This document shows positions 45,175 through 56,341 of a stretch of DNA of 64,000 bases, in pieces. Made by a program: the position numbers and the translations under genes. The DNA is taken from assembly GCA_018287875.1 (NCBI GenBank), contig JAGVVL010000002.1, forward strand, positions 8,432,001 to 8,496,000. The letters are read 5' to 3'. The stretch is from Nigrospora sphaerica (Eukaryota; Ascomycota; Sordariomycetes; Amphisphaeriales; Apiosporaceae). Positions within the stretch are counted from its first letter, which is position 1. The number at the start of each line of letters is the position of its first letter. The notes under the pieces were generated by a model that saw only the letters and a program-made list of their open reading frames with translations, made no database searches and was not told where the DNA came from.

Positions 45175-45950
45175 CTAGCACGCCTTTCCAGGAGCTGTAG
45201 ATAGACAAGTAGGACAACGATCTTCTCTGTTCCTACCAGGAGACAACGGCATTCTTTCGCAAGGGAATCTCAATAGTCCGGCGCCATCCCGATAACGCCA
45301 CTGGGGCAGCGGTTGAACCGAATTGTCGTGATTCAATATGATTTCAAGGTATGGGATGAGGGCGAGGACACCGCTAGCGATGGTGTAATTTGCATGCACC
45401 GAGTCGTCGGAAGCGCCGACGTAAATGTTGCCCAGAAAAAATGCCCAGGCGCGCACGTTCGCGCGGTAAAGTATGGGGAGAACTGCTCGTCGCCAGCCAT
45501 TGGGTTCGTAGTAGCCGCGGCAGCCCATGCGAGACCCTTGGGTAGCAACTTTGGCCAGATTGAGACACCGTTTGCGGGGCCATCGCAGGCGCGGCGACAA
45601 TTGCTCTTTGTCCCGAGTCTCGCAGATAGGAGCAAGATCTCGGGATATAAGGTCTACTCCCTGTTTAGGCGGGCCAGCGCTGTGGAGACGACGGTGTAGC
45701 CTGAGACTGGCGGCCGCCCAAACCAAAGCCAGTGTACCGTAGTTGGCTAAAATAGTGTCCGCGCAGATCCACATGAAAGTCACAATGACCAGGAAGCTAA
45801 CCGGACGAAAGACGCCGTTGGCCCTCTTAGAGTCCGTCCCCGGGAGCGGTGATGGGTTTGATCTGGGCGGTTGAGACGACGAGGACGGCTATTAGGTGGT
45901 CGTTATCTGCGCGTGGTTGTTAGTGGGCACCGAGACCGCGAACCTCCCCT
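45175..45950 (-). pseudogene. Possible remnant of a multi-pass membrane protein gene
   Basis: A - strand frame contains hydrophobic stretches that look like membrane helices: VSFLVIVTFMWICADTILANYGTLALVW, NVRAWAFFLGNIYVGAS and TIASGVLALIPYLEIIL, joined by less protein-like sequence and another open frame overlapping it. No clean exon model, start or family could be fixed. It may be a decayed gene. Confidence 0.25.
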
Positions 45951-46380
45951 CCTCGACAGAGGACGACTTACGTGAGACCTTTCAGACCAAGAGGGCGGCT
46001 CAGGGGCTGCTTCCACCTGGGCCGTCTGCGCGGCTTTGCGTTTCATGTTGGTAGTAAAACCCCCTAACCGACCGAGTCAAAGGGTCTCAGGTGCATAGCT
46101 ATGCGCTGATGCATAAGAAATGCCGAAATGCTTCGAGAGGGGAGTGTGGCGGGGATCTTCGTGCCGCGCGGCTGGTACAAATACTGCTGATATGTCCCAA
46201 CCCGGCCGATGGTCTATCGAACTCTCGATCACGGGGGTTCAACATTGACGGCGACTAACGACGCTTAACTCCAGGGGCCGGCAAGTTGCACTGCAAGTCC
46301 TGAGGCCCGGCCCTTTGGCATTCTGATATATGTCTGCCATTGTCTTCATGGCACTCTGGCGGTGCAGGTCCGTCAGTCCG
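45951..46380. other. 3' flank of the regulator gene
   Basis: About 430 bp; nothing further is recognised. Confidence 0.35.
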
Positions 46381-49201
46381 TCATTGCCAGTACACCGGTA
46401 CGTTTGGGTCGTGCTGTTGGGGTACAGCTGTCATGGCGGCAAACTCTTGCTGGGGCACAAGACCACCGTAGTCGGTAAGCAGAGATTGCCAGTCCACATC
46501 ACCACCACCAAAGTTGATATCGGCGAAGGCGTGTGAAAACTGCCGCGGCGCCCCCAGGCCGTTGACAGCACTCCATGGAGTGGGATTGCCGGGGTAAAGA
46601 GGCATGGAGGGTGGCGCATGAGTGGTGGCTGGCTGCGGCATCGAATATGATCCCGGCTGGGACGCGGGAATGGGTGACGGATGCTGCGTGGAAGCCTGAG
46701 ATGGCGACATGCCAGGAGCCGGAGACGGAGTTGCATGTGCGCTGCTGGAAGGATCAGGCGACTTGCTCTTAGCCTTGGCTAGTCCCATGCGGGCGACGAG
46801 CTGCCGCATGGCCGTGATCAGAGGCGGCGGCGCCAGCGTGCGGCCCATTTGGGACTCGGCTGCCTCGCGGGCATCCCAGGCCTTGACAAATAGGGTGCTG
46901 AAAGCCGTGTGCATGGGGCTCCGCATCTGCCGGAGCAGCTGGCGGCGCTCGTGGTTCTCGAAGATGGCGGCCCAGGCACGCTCGCAAAGTTCGCCCGTCG
47001 TGCGTTTCCGGAGCTCCTTGATCAAGCAGATGTAGGCCGGGAAGGGAAATTGCAGGGCTGAGTACCAAAAGTAGCCTTTGAGGTTCTCGCTGGCGTGGAT
47101 AGCGCAGTCGTATTCGAGAAGTTTGATAGACTCGATAAAGAGCTCTTCGTTCTCGACCGGCGGGAGGGGGTTGGGCGCGTTCATGGCGCTGCGAAAGAAA
47201 CCCGCCAAGATTTTGAGCTTGCACATGTTGACGCGTGTGGACATAATGGTATAGAAGTGGAGGGGGATTTTGGGGTCACAGAACTTCAGGTACGTGTCCT
47301 CCATGTGCGTGGACAGGCGCTCCAGGTAGCTCGTCAGCCGATGGTCGGCCAGGTTGCCTACAGTTTGGTGTGGATCCGAGATGGCCGTCTTCATCTTGTC
47401 GCCGCCGGGCGCTTTGGAGAACTCGAGACGCGTCAACGAGAATAGCATCTCGGTGGCGCCCGTGTGAGGAGTCGGCGCGTCCTTCGCGTGCACGTGCAGG
47501 TCGGCATCGTTGATATTGAGGGGGAGCTTACAATCACCGCCCGTCGAGATGGCAGTGAGAGTCGAGCCCGTGATTTCTCCTATGCGTCGGTCGAAGCCGG
47601 CCAGCGTCCACCAGAGCCGGCGCCTTTCCTCGACCTCGAATGGCGAGAGGCCAAACTGCTGGCCGTCGCGGTGCACCCCCAGGCGCCAAGCAAGCCGGAC
47701 AGCAATGCCGCTAAGACAGAAAAGTGACCGGGGGTCTATGAAAGGCCGGACTCCGAACTGGGGATTGTCGGTTAGCATGCATTACACACCACGTGCATCG
47801 GTGGCTGCTTACCAGATAAAGCGTGAAAGCCTGCAAGATGGTCAGGTCGGGGTTGCGCATAAAACCGGCATTAAGCAGGGCCTGTTGACAGGCGACGCAG
47901 TATTTCTTCAGCAACACCGACCGATCCTCGTTGAACATCTCGGTCACTTCTTCGTCCTGCAGAGAGGTTATGGCCATGAGGTAGATGGAAAACATGAGGG
48001 CCTCCAGACTCTTGGAAACCCGCTCCAGGTTAGCGCTGGCTTCGATGATACGGCTTTGCAGCGTTGGGGTATGCGTCATCTTGAGGATGGGGTTCACGTT
48101 GTCGAGATAGACCTGCCACAGCTGGAAGATCTGCACAGCAGGCGGGTGTAGGCCAGTAATGGCCCGCGGGTCGGAGCCCACGAGGAAAGGGAAGCCCTCG
48201 GCGCTGTTATTGTCAAACATTTTGTCATAAGCCGAGTTAAGGTTTGATCCCATGTCGTCGTCGTCTGAAGAGTCGCGTAGAGATTCCTCGATGGTGCGGA
48301 ACTGTCCAGAGAGTCAGACTAGGGGTTCCGCAGGTACGGAGCTTTACAATGACCCGAAACACACACCTCTTTTTGGAAAGGGAACCATTTAAAGGCTCTG
48401 GTAAGGTCGGCACATTGGTCAGTACGTGGGGACCTGGTTACATACAGTAGGGTAGAGAGAAGTGTGAAACACGGAGAGAGAGGGGCAATGAGATGACAGA
48501 AGAGGGGCAAAAGAAGAGGGGAAGTATGGGTGCGTGTGAGTGTGTATGGGTGCGAGAGAAAGAGAGGAGGGGAGAGTATTCGTGGGAGAGAGACTGTGTA
48601 TGACAGAGCGAGAGAGAAAGGTAGAATATCTTGCTGACCTGGGTGCATGTGGCTTCTCGCCGGGCGACGAGATGATCTCGGGGTCGTCGCCGATGGGAGA
48701 ATCCCGGTGGCGCACAAACTCGGTATCGAGCTCGTCGCCGTCCTGGACGGTGCCGGGGTCGGTGATCTTAACATCGGGGCCGAGGCCGTCAAACTCGATG
48801 CCGTGCTGGGTCAGGAGGGCCTCGTACTGGCGGAGGCGCTCGACGAGGTCGCGCTCGGACACGCGCTTCTTGCGGCGGCGGGGCGGCTGGGGCGGGACGA
48901 CGCGGCACTCGACACCGGCCTTGACGCAGTTGGAGCATGGCTTGCTCTTATCGCAGCGGACCTTGCGCTGCTGGCACAGGATGCACGAGTGGCCCCGGGT
49001 CACCTTCATCAGATTGGAGATGTCCGAAAGGGCGGCGGAGGCGGACGGCGGCGGCGGCAGTGGCGGCGGGTGCTGGGGGAAGTGCGCGTGCGCGTGTGTC
49101 GCGTGCGTGGGCGGGGCGGCGGGCGGCGACGGGCCCGTCGTAGGCGTGGATTGTCTATATGAGTCGCCATCGCCCAGCGTCGAGTCGGCCGTGTCTGACA
49201 T
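46381..49201 (-). CDS. Zn2Cys6 transcription factor with fungal-specific regulatory domain
   Basis: Four exons (49201-48639, 48397-48367, 48301-47813, 47757-46381) total 2460 nt, 819 aa. After a Pro/His-rich start, a Zn2Cys6 cluster has Cys at 73, 76, 83, 89, 92 and 99 (C-x2-C-x6-C-x5-C-x2-C-x6-C), followed by basic RRRKKR and a leucine-containing coiled coil (VERLRQYEALLTQHGIEFDGLG). The middle homology region includes LWQVYLDNVNPILKMTH, LFGVRPFIDPRSLFCLSGIAVRLAWRLGVHRDG and EVEERRRLWWTLAGFDRR. The C-terminus is Pro/Ser/Gln-rich, typical of an activation region. The protein should bind DNA as a dimer in the nucleus; targets unknown. Exon 2 is a 31-nt microexon (AFKWFPFQKE) required to keep frame across 48638-48302. 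It is transcribed divergently from the DHA2 transporter gene. Confidence 0.9.
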
Positions 49202-52200
49202 TGGATGGGCACGATGGACAGGACGCGTCGGTCCCGAGGCCGAGGGCGTAGCGTTGCGTAGCGTGGGGAGAGGTCACGGAGGAGGGAAGGAGAGAGCCAG
49301 GTGGAGGGTACGGCCGAGGATGCCTGTTCTTCCAGTTTGCTCGCGTTGCGGCACGCTACCCAGTTACAGCTACAGTGTGCGTGATTGCGCGCGCGTGATG
49401 GGTGGGTGCCGTCGTCGTGCGTGGTACAGGTTGCTTCAACGTGGTACCCGTTACAGCTGCAGCCGCAGTCGTCGTGACAGCGGCCGTGACAGCAGTAACG
49501 GCCACGGCAGTAGCAGCAGCGCTGCCGGCGCCGGCAGCAGGGCTGCGCAGCGACGCACGACACGACACGAGGCAACACGACACTGACACTGTGCTGGGAT
49601 GCGGTAGCCAGACAGGCACGTAGAAGCAAGCAGCAACTGCTACTGCTGTCCGGGGCAACGGGCAGGTAAACCGGCCGTGGGAAGGACAGCGGCGCAGTAC
49701 TAGCAGCTGTTCTGCTGCAGTAGCCGCCGCCAAGCGTGTGTGAGCAGAACCCGAGCAAAAGGAGGTTGTGGTGTGTTGCGGGTACGCAGATCGCAGGGTC
49801 CTCGTCCTCTCGGGACCGAGCGGGCGGGATCGATGGCGGGCTGTCTAGAAAAGTGCGCTCCTGCTCCAGGGCTCTCTGCTGGTGCCGACGGTGTGGCCGG
49901 GTTTGCCTGGACGCGGCGGCGTTTTGCAAGCCCACCCCCTTCCCCTTGAGGGTTGCGAATGTATATTCCAGGGTACGACGGGACCAGACTCGCGCGAGCT
50001 TGGGTTCTCTAATCGCCGTGAACACGTATGTGGGCGTATGCAGGCACGCGTGCGCACGCGCCGAGGGGGGCGGGAGAGTTGCGATGAGACAGACAGGAAG
50101 GGCCAGGGGGGGCGGGATCCCCAAGAACCAGAGAGAGGACAAAAGAAGAAAAAGAAAGTTCAAGCTGACAACAGCGGCATATCCTGGCCACCAGAGTGAG
50201 AAAGGGAGCAGGATAGCAGAGAGTCACCGGCGGATGTCGACTACGACATGGACGGGTTGTGGTGTGATGTGGCCGGCAGTGACGAGCAGATTGTGCGGGT
50301 GTATACAACATCTGGTGCGTGGGTGGCAGAGGGAGGGGGAGACAATGACGAGGAGCTCTCCGTCCCTGACCATGTTCATTCGGTACAGCCAAGCCGACAG
50401 GGCCTGGCCAGCACCAATAGACCCCTCGAATAAATGACGTCTCCACCAACGCTCTCCCCATGCCTCCAGCTCTGGAAGGCATTAGGTAGCTGCCGTGACT
50501 GCCCTCGTGGGAAAGAGGAGTGGTGGGGTTGCTGGGGGGGCCTGTACCCGCCATCCATCCATCCTCGTCTTTCCGTTCCCATCGTATCCGATCGACCTCG
50601 TCGCCGGCTCGACCACCCTGTTACCCAGTTGCCCGCATGCCCACCTGTTCCGCCCGTTTGGAGATGCCGATCCAGGGTCCGCCGGTAGTGAACCAGTCCT
50701 GCTAAACCCCGTTTGCCTTGACATGTTTTTTCCTCCGCTAGTGGCAGGTCCAGGGGGGACGGCAGGCTCCCTACTCGCTCTAACCTTCGAACCCGTTGCC
50801 AGATCCAAACCGAACGCCAACACCTGGCCCCTCTCCCCACGACCCGAACGAGACAAGCAAACGGACGGCGCGGCGGACGGTGCCACCTGCTTAGCTAACG
50901 GGGCGCCCATAAGCAAGGGAGTGTCCAACAATCCAATTGCGAGCACACGTCACCTTCTTCCCATATCCGTAGCACTGGCGAAGGGGGGGACCCTGGCACA
51001 CCTGGCCCTCGGGGATGAAGGCGTCGCTCCATGGCCGACGACAGCGAATTCTCGGTCCCGAGGGCGAGGGCAAGGGGTTATAGACCCCCCGTAAGCGGTC
51101 TAGCGTGCATCGCGCCTCTGGAGTCTCACTCTCGTCTCTTTCAAGCTCCTGCGGCGCGCCTCGCCCTGCGCGCACGCACGCGCACATCCGTGACCAGCCG
51201 CTAGCCCGCTTTCTCGTGTCAGCCTCTTCATATCCCGCTTTCTTCCCATGGTTGCTACGGCACATGCGTGTCTTGGGTTTGCCAAACCAAAATCCCATCC
51301 GATGTTCGCTGGCCTGGTGTCGGCAACAGGTGGGAACTAAGTCTGTAGGCAGGGCTGCATAGTCTTCGTCCCCCGCCACCACGTTCACGCAGGGCTCACA
51401 TAGCCACGCGCATTCCATACCCGCGCCCTCCACCCCGTCCTTGGCTACCGATACAGTCGGTACCAAACCTAAGTAGGTAGGTAAAGAGGCAGGCTGGGAC
51501 TGGGCTGGGGTGGGACGTGTCTGGTCTTGGGCACAGTGCACAGCCGCAGCGGCAAGCAGCTTTGCAAGCAACTCTTCTTGGCTGGTGTCCCCCCGGGCCG
51601 GCGGACGTTCCCCAATGTCAGATGCGAAGGAAAAGGCGTCCCTAGGCTAACGGCAGTTTCGCCGCCCGCCCCCTGCTGTGATCCTGCCTGTGGTTGAGCC
51701 TATTGGCTCCACCCAAACGCCCCTCGCGCACTAAAAGCTGCCACGGTCCGTTTGGTGCTGAAAGAGGGAGTGAAGGACTATGGTGACAAAACGGGTTCTC
51801 ACTCAGGGCCGCCCTCGCCCTCCCTGTCGTTCCCCGGGGGGCCGTTGTGAAGGAACGGACGGCCCCTCGGCGGTGGAAGAAAACAAACAGCCCCTAGCCT
51901 TGTTGTCAGACGTGGTACACGGCGACTGGAGAGTCCGACGTGCTATTTCCGTCGCCTCGGCGAGCCGTTGCCGTCAATGATGGGGGTTGGTATATATCCT
52001 TTTTCCTGGCTATCGCCCGTTCCCACCGGAAGCGTCAGGGGTTCCATGACTTGGCTTTCCACGCGCTCCTTTCTTTGCGTCTCGTCGTCATATATTGACG
52101 GTTCCGCCTGCCCTTCACGCGTGTTGCTCCTTCCCCTTCATCATCCGCAGGGCCACTCACCTTAGGGTTTTGAGTCGCAGCATTTCATGACGTACCGACA

Positions 52201-52508
52201 GGACGAGAGCCGACATATTGAGTTGAATTCCCAGGAAACAAAAGGCCCTGGCGCCTCCCTATCTGCCCATCTTGCCTTTCTGTTTCCCTAGGAGGGTGTC
52301 AAGGCTAGTTCGCTTACCCAACTTGGACCTCCTCGCTTCGCGACGCACGGCTTGCCTGACGAGGAATTTCGGTGGGATTGACACACTATAACTAACGCTG
52401 GGGGTTCTACTTCCTTTTGCCTCTTTCTCGCCTGGTCGCTGCTGGCTGGGTTCGTTTTCCGCATTGGTTTAGGAAACTCCCGGACCGTAACCACCCGTGC
52501 TCACAACC
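49202..52508. other. 3.3-kb divergent intergenic region
   Basis: It lies between the regulator (-) and the transporter (+). It is GC-rich and holds several long open frames on both strands without any domain, helix or codon pattern of real proteins, so they are read as chance. CAG/CGG-rich stretches lie at 49450-49560. Long leaders or upstream ORFs for either gene, or a non-coding RNA, are possible. Confidence 0.45.
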
Positions 52509-55449
52509 ATGTCGCCACCTTCCACATCGGCCGCAGAGGCCAAAGAGGCGTCGCCACCGCCGAGCGCTCGTGGCGGCGAGAACGGTCACCATGAAGGTCC
52601 GGCGAGGGATGTACCCGTTGCGCCGCCGCCGCCCGCCCTGGTGGAACCGGGTTCGACCACGGCATCGCAGGCCATGCGGCTGTTGGGGGGGCTCTCGCCG
52701 CAGGAGCTGCGGCGGTCCATCGTGATGTTGCAGGAACACCTTCAGGCGCGTGAGCGGTTCGAGCACACGAGCTCCCGCCTGGCCGAGGCCGCGCTGTCGG
52801 CCGAAACGCCGCGCTCTCTGACCCCCGACCTCGCTACGCCGCCGCCGGCCTTCGACAACGACGGCCACCGGGGCAATGGCGCCATCGGGCCTCATGGCCT
52901 GGACCCGAGGCAGCTCTCGCGGTCCCGGTCGAAGAAGAGCGCGGGCGGCCGTGACGGCGGCGGCGTCATGACGGATGTCGAAAAGACGTCGGCGGACGCG
53001 CAACGGGACCCTGTCGGGGCGAACGAGGTGCGAGGACCGCCGGCGGGCGGCCCTGCGGACCCGACGGCGGCACAGCGCGAGGCTGAGGAGCAGGCGGAAC
53101 GCAACTTCAAACCTAAGACGCTGAAATTTTGGACCATCATCATCTCCATCTTCATGGCCATGTTCCTGGTGGCGCTCGACCGCACCATCATCGGCACCGC
53201 CATCCCCGCCATCACCAACGAGTTCCGCAGCGTCGGCGACATTGGCTGGTACGGTTCGGCTTACCAGCTGACCACGGCCGCCTCTCAGCTCGTGTTCGGC
53301 CGCGTCTACAAATTCTACAATATTAAGTGGTAAGTTCGGATTTCGTCACTCCTTCGTCCTTGTTTCGGGTTTTGGTCGGGCTTAGAGAGCGCTGCGGGAG
53401 AGCCGGGAGCGGCGAGGCTTGTCGGTGCGCCGAGGAAAACTTCTCTCAACCTGCCTGAGGGTTGCTTACACGGGCGCGCGCATAAGCGCATGTTCCCCTC
53501 GCCCACCGTTGCATGTTGGAAGAGATCGGGCGCGATCGACACGCCACGCACGCTTTCGGGCGCGAAACCCGAACCTCCCAGCCACAGGGGAAAGGATGGA
53601 GGATGGATTGCCGACGGTGCCGGAGAGGCTGGCTGCTGGTGGCGCCGAACTTCTTGTCCTCTCGAGGGAGCCGCAATCTCCGGCCCGTCCGAGACCCGGA
53701 AGAAAGCCGAGACAAGCCATAGATACCCAGCCACTGACTCAGGCGTGTGCCTACAGGACCTTCATCGGCTGCGTGCTCGTCTTCGAGATTGGATCGGCCA
53801 TCTGCGGTGCGGCGCCGTCGTCCGTTGTGCTCATCGTCGGCCGGGCGATCGCGGGGCTGGGCTCGGCCGGCATCTTCTCGGGCACCATGATCATCATGAT
53901 CCCCATGATTCCACTGCGCAAGCGACCCATGTTCCAGGGCGTCTTCGGCCTGGTTTTCGGCACCGCCAGCGTGCTGGGCCCGCTCGTCGGCGGCGGCCTC
54001 ACCGACGGCGCCTCGTGGCGCTGGTGCTTCTACATCAACCTGCCCATCGGTGCCGTGGCCGTCGCCGCGCTGCTGCTGACACTCCGCCTGCCGAAGCGCA
54101 ACATTGAACAGCCCAGCGCCTTCAAGCAGTTCGTCCGTCTCGACCCCCTCGGCACCCTCTTCTTCGTACCCAGCATCGTGTGCCTGCTCATCGCCCTCGA
54201 GTGGGGCGGCTCCGTTTACCGCTGGCAGGACCCCCTTATCATCGCCCTCCTCGTCGTCTTCGCTGTCCTGCTCGTTGCCTTCGCCGCCGTCCAGGTCCTG
54301 TTGCCCAAGACGGCTACGGTTCCGCCCCGCATCATCTCGCAGCGCAGCATCCTGGCCGGCGCCATCTTCATGCTCGCCATCGCCGGCTCCATGATGATGA
54401 CCATTTATTTCCTGCCGCTGTGGTTCCAGGTCGTGCAGGGTGTAAGCGCCGTGAAGTCGGGCATCTACACCTTGCCCTTCGTGCTTTCGCTCGTCATCGC
54501 CTCCATCCTTGGCGGCTTCACCACCCAGAAGATTGGCTACTACGTACCCGTCATGCTGGCCTGTCCCTCGCTCATGGCCGTCTCGCAAGGCCTCATGTCT
54601 ACCTTCCGCGTCGGCGAGGTCTCCAGCCATTGGATCGGCTTCCAGGTCATCGGTGGCTTTGGCCTGGGCCTGGGAATGCAGTCGGCGAGTCTGGCAGCCC
54701 AGTCGGTTCTGCCCATGCCCGACGTTCCGACCGGCATCTCCATCATGTTCTTCACCCAGCAGCTCGGCGGCGCTATCTTCACCTCGGTCGGCCAGAATCT
54801 GCTGTCGACCGGCCTCGTGCGCCAGCTCTCCAGCATCCCGGGCATCAATACGGGCCAGATCACGAGCTCGGGCAGCACCGAGTTTGTGGACCAGGTCCCC
54901 GACGACCAGCGCCCCGCCGTCCTGCGCGGCTACAACTACGCCGTCACGCGCATTTTCCTCGTCGCCATGGGCGTCGCCCTCGTCGGCGTCGCCGCCGCCC
55001 TGTGCATGGAGTGGCGCAACATCAAGAAGACGGGACCGCCGACCGCCCCGGCCCCGGGTCCCACCCCGGCGCGCCGCCCGTCGTCGCGCGCTTCGGCGGC
55101 CTCGTCGTCGGCGGGCGCCCCGGCCGAGCACGTGCAGCACCCGTCGTACCTGCGCGCTCACCGCCCGCAGGACCCCCGCCACCACGCGGGCGCCGCCGCC
55201 GGCTCGCGCGGCAGCCTGTCCGACGCGCCCTCGGCGGCGCGGCCCCTCTCGTCGCACCCCACGGACGAGAAGGCCGGCCGGCCCCTGCGCGACAGCGCCA
55301 CGCTGCGCGACAGCACCATCGCCGGCTCCGAGGGCTCCGTCCTCGGCGGCGGCAAGTACATGTACCGCTCGGCCGCCGGCTCCTCGACGCAGCTCTCCGT
55401 CGAGGATGAGGGCCTGCGACCCGCGGGCCGCGAATACCTTGCCCGGTAG
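52509..55449 (+). CDS. DHA2-type MFS efflux transporter (14 TMS)
   Basis: Two exons, 52509-53329 and 53757-55449, with a 427-bp intron, give 837 aa. The first about 200 residues are a disordered cytosolic tail. Membrane segments start at [29 protein letters not shown] (about 206), with [11 protein letters not shown] (motif A region, spanning the splice), [47 protein letters not shown] (antiporter motif C) and [12 protein letters not shown], the hallmarks of drug:H+ antiporters of the DHA2 group; about fourteen helices are visible up to [21 protein letters not shown] Pro/Ser/Arg-rich tail of about 140 aa ends the protein. It likely exports toxic or secondary compounds across the plasma membrane. 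The ATG context ACAACCATGTCG and lack of other in-frame ATGs fix the start. The long intron is unusual for this window. Confidence 0.92.
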
Positions 55450-56341
55450 GTAGTTCGGGACGGAGTGTGAGGGTGGAGAAGGGATAAATACCCGGTCTCG
55501 TCCCGTTTTCCCCCGCCAAGCTGTGGTTGTTCGTTACCCCGAGATTGTACTTGCGAGCAGGCGAAGGCGTTGTCGGCGTTTCCTTGCGATTGAAACACGG
55601 GCAGGATGGCCAGCTTTGGTATGGTACTTGTAGTGGTGGTGGTGGGTGGGGGTTTCCAAGGAGGGCGGTGCTTCCGCCGTGATTTTTCCCGTGCCATGTG
55701 TATTTCAGCTAGACACGACGGCTACTCGCCCACACCTGTTTTTCCTCAGTTAGAGTTTTTTAGCGCCATGCTTGCCATTAATCAAGCTCCTTTGGAAATC
55801 AGCGGCGTGCTTACATCGTTCCCCGCGGTGACGACAGTTTACAGGAAACCTCTGTTCTCGCCATGGAGCAAGAAATTAGAGAGCCAAGCCAAGAGGAGAT
55901 GGTAGCGTCTAATGGACGCGCGGGTACAGTTGTCAAATCCAACAATTGTTAGCTATTTACAATCACTGATACCCATCCCGGCCCTGCCTGAGAAACGTGA
56001 AGGTAAGCGAAAAACCAGTCAGTCCGTATCCCCTTCATACGCTGGCGGGACCCCTAAGCGCCGCTGAGTGCACCCTGAAATCGCGTGCAACTTATTGAAT
56101 AAAGTGATGCAGGGCAAAGAATGACTCCTCGTCACCGAGTTCGCTCTTTGCCGTTTGAAGCACGGCCAAAGTTCCCAACACCATGCCCTCCATCCATACG
56201 GTACGGCTGGTACAGATGGAATCACAGCTGCTCTAGGGGCAACAAGTACATTATGGTCGTATTCGCCGAGCAGCGTGAGATATGTCGGCCAAAGAGGTGA
56301 CGCGGCCGAAGTGTGCGCTTCGTTCTTTTTGGAGCTCACTA
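55450..56341. other. Convergent intergenic region
   Basis: 3' flanks of the transporter (+) and F-box gene (-). No gene is seen. Confidence 0.45.

Noticed and set aside
49009..50163. 384-codon open frame on the - strand overlapping the regulator start
   Set aside because: It lacks domain features, is low complexity and overlaps the Zn2Cys6 coding exon in another frame; read as chance in GC-rich DNA.
49736..50437. 233-codon open frame on the + strand in the divergent spacer
   Set aside because: No domain, signal peptide or splice support; similar length frames occur in all six frames here.
53446..55257. 603-codon open frame on the - strand
   Set aside because: It is antisense to the DHA2 transporter; its composition (His/Asp/Gly/Arg-rich, no helices or motifs) is what GC-rich codons give on the opposite strand.
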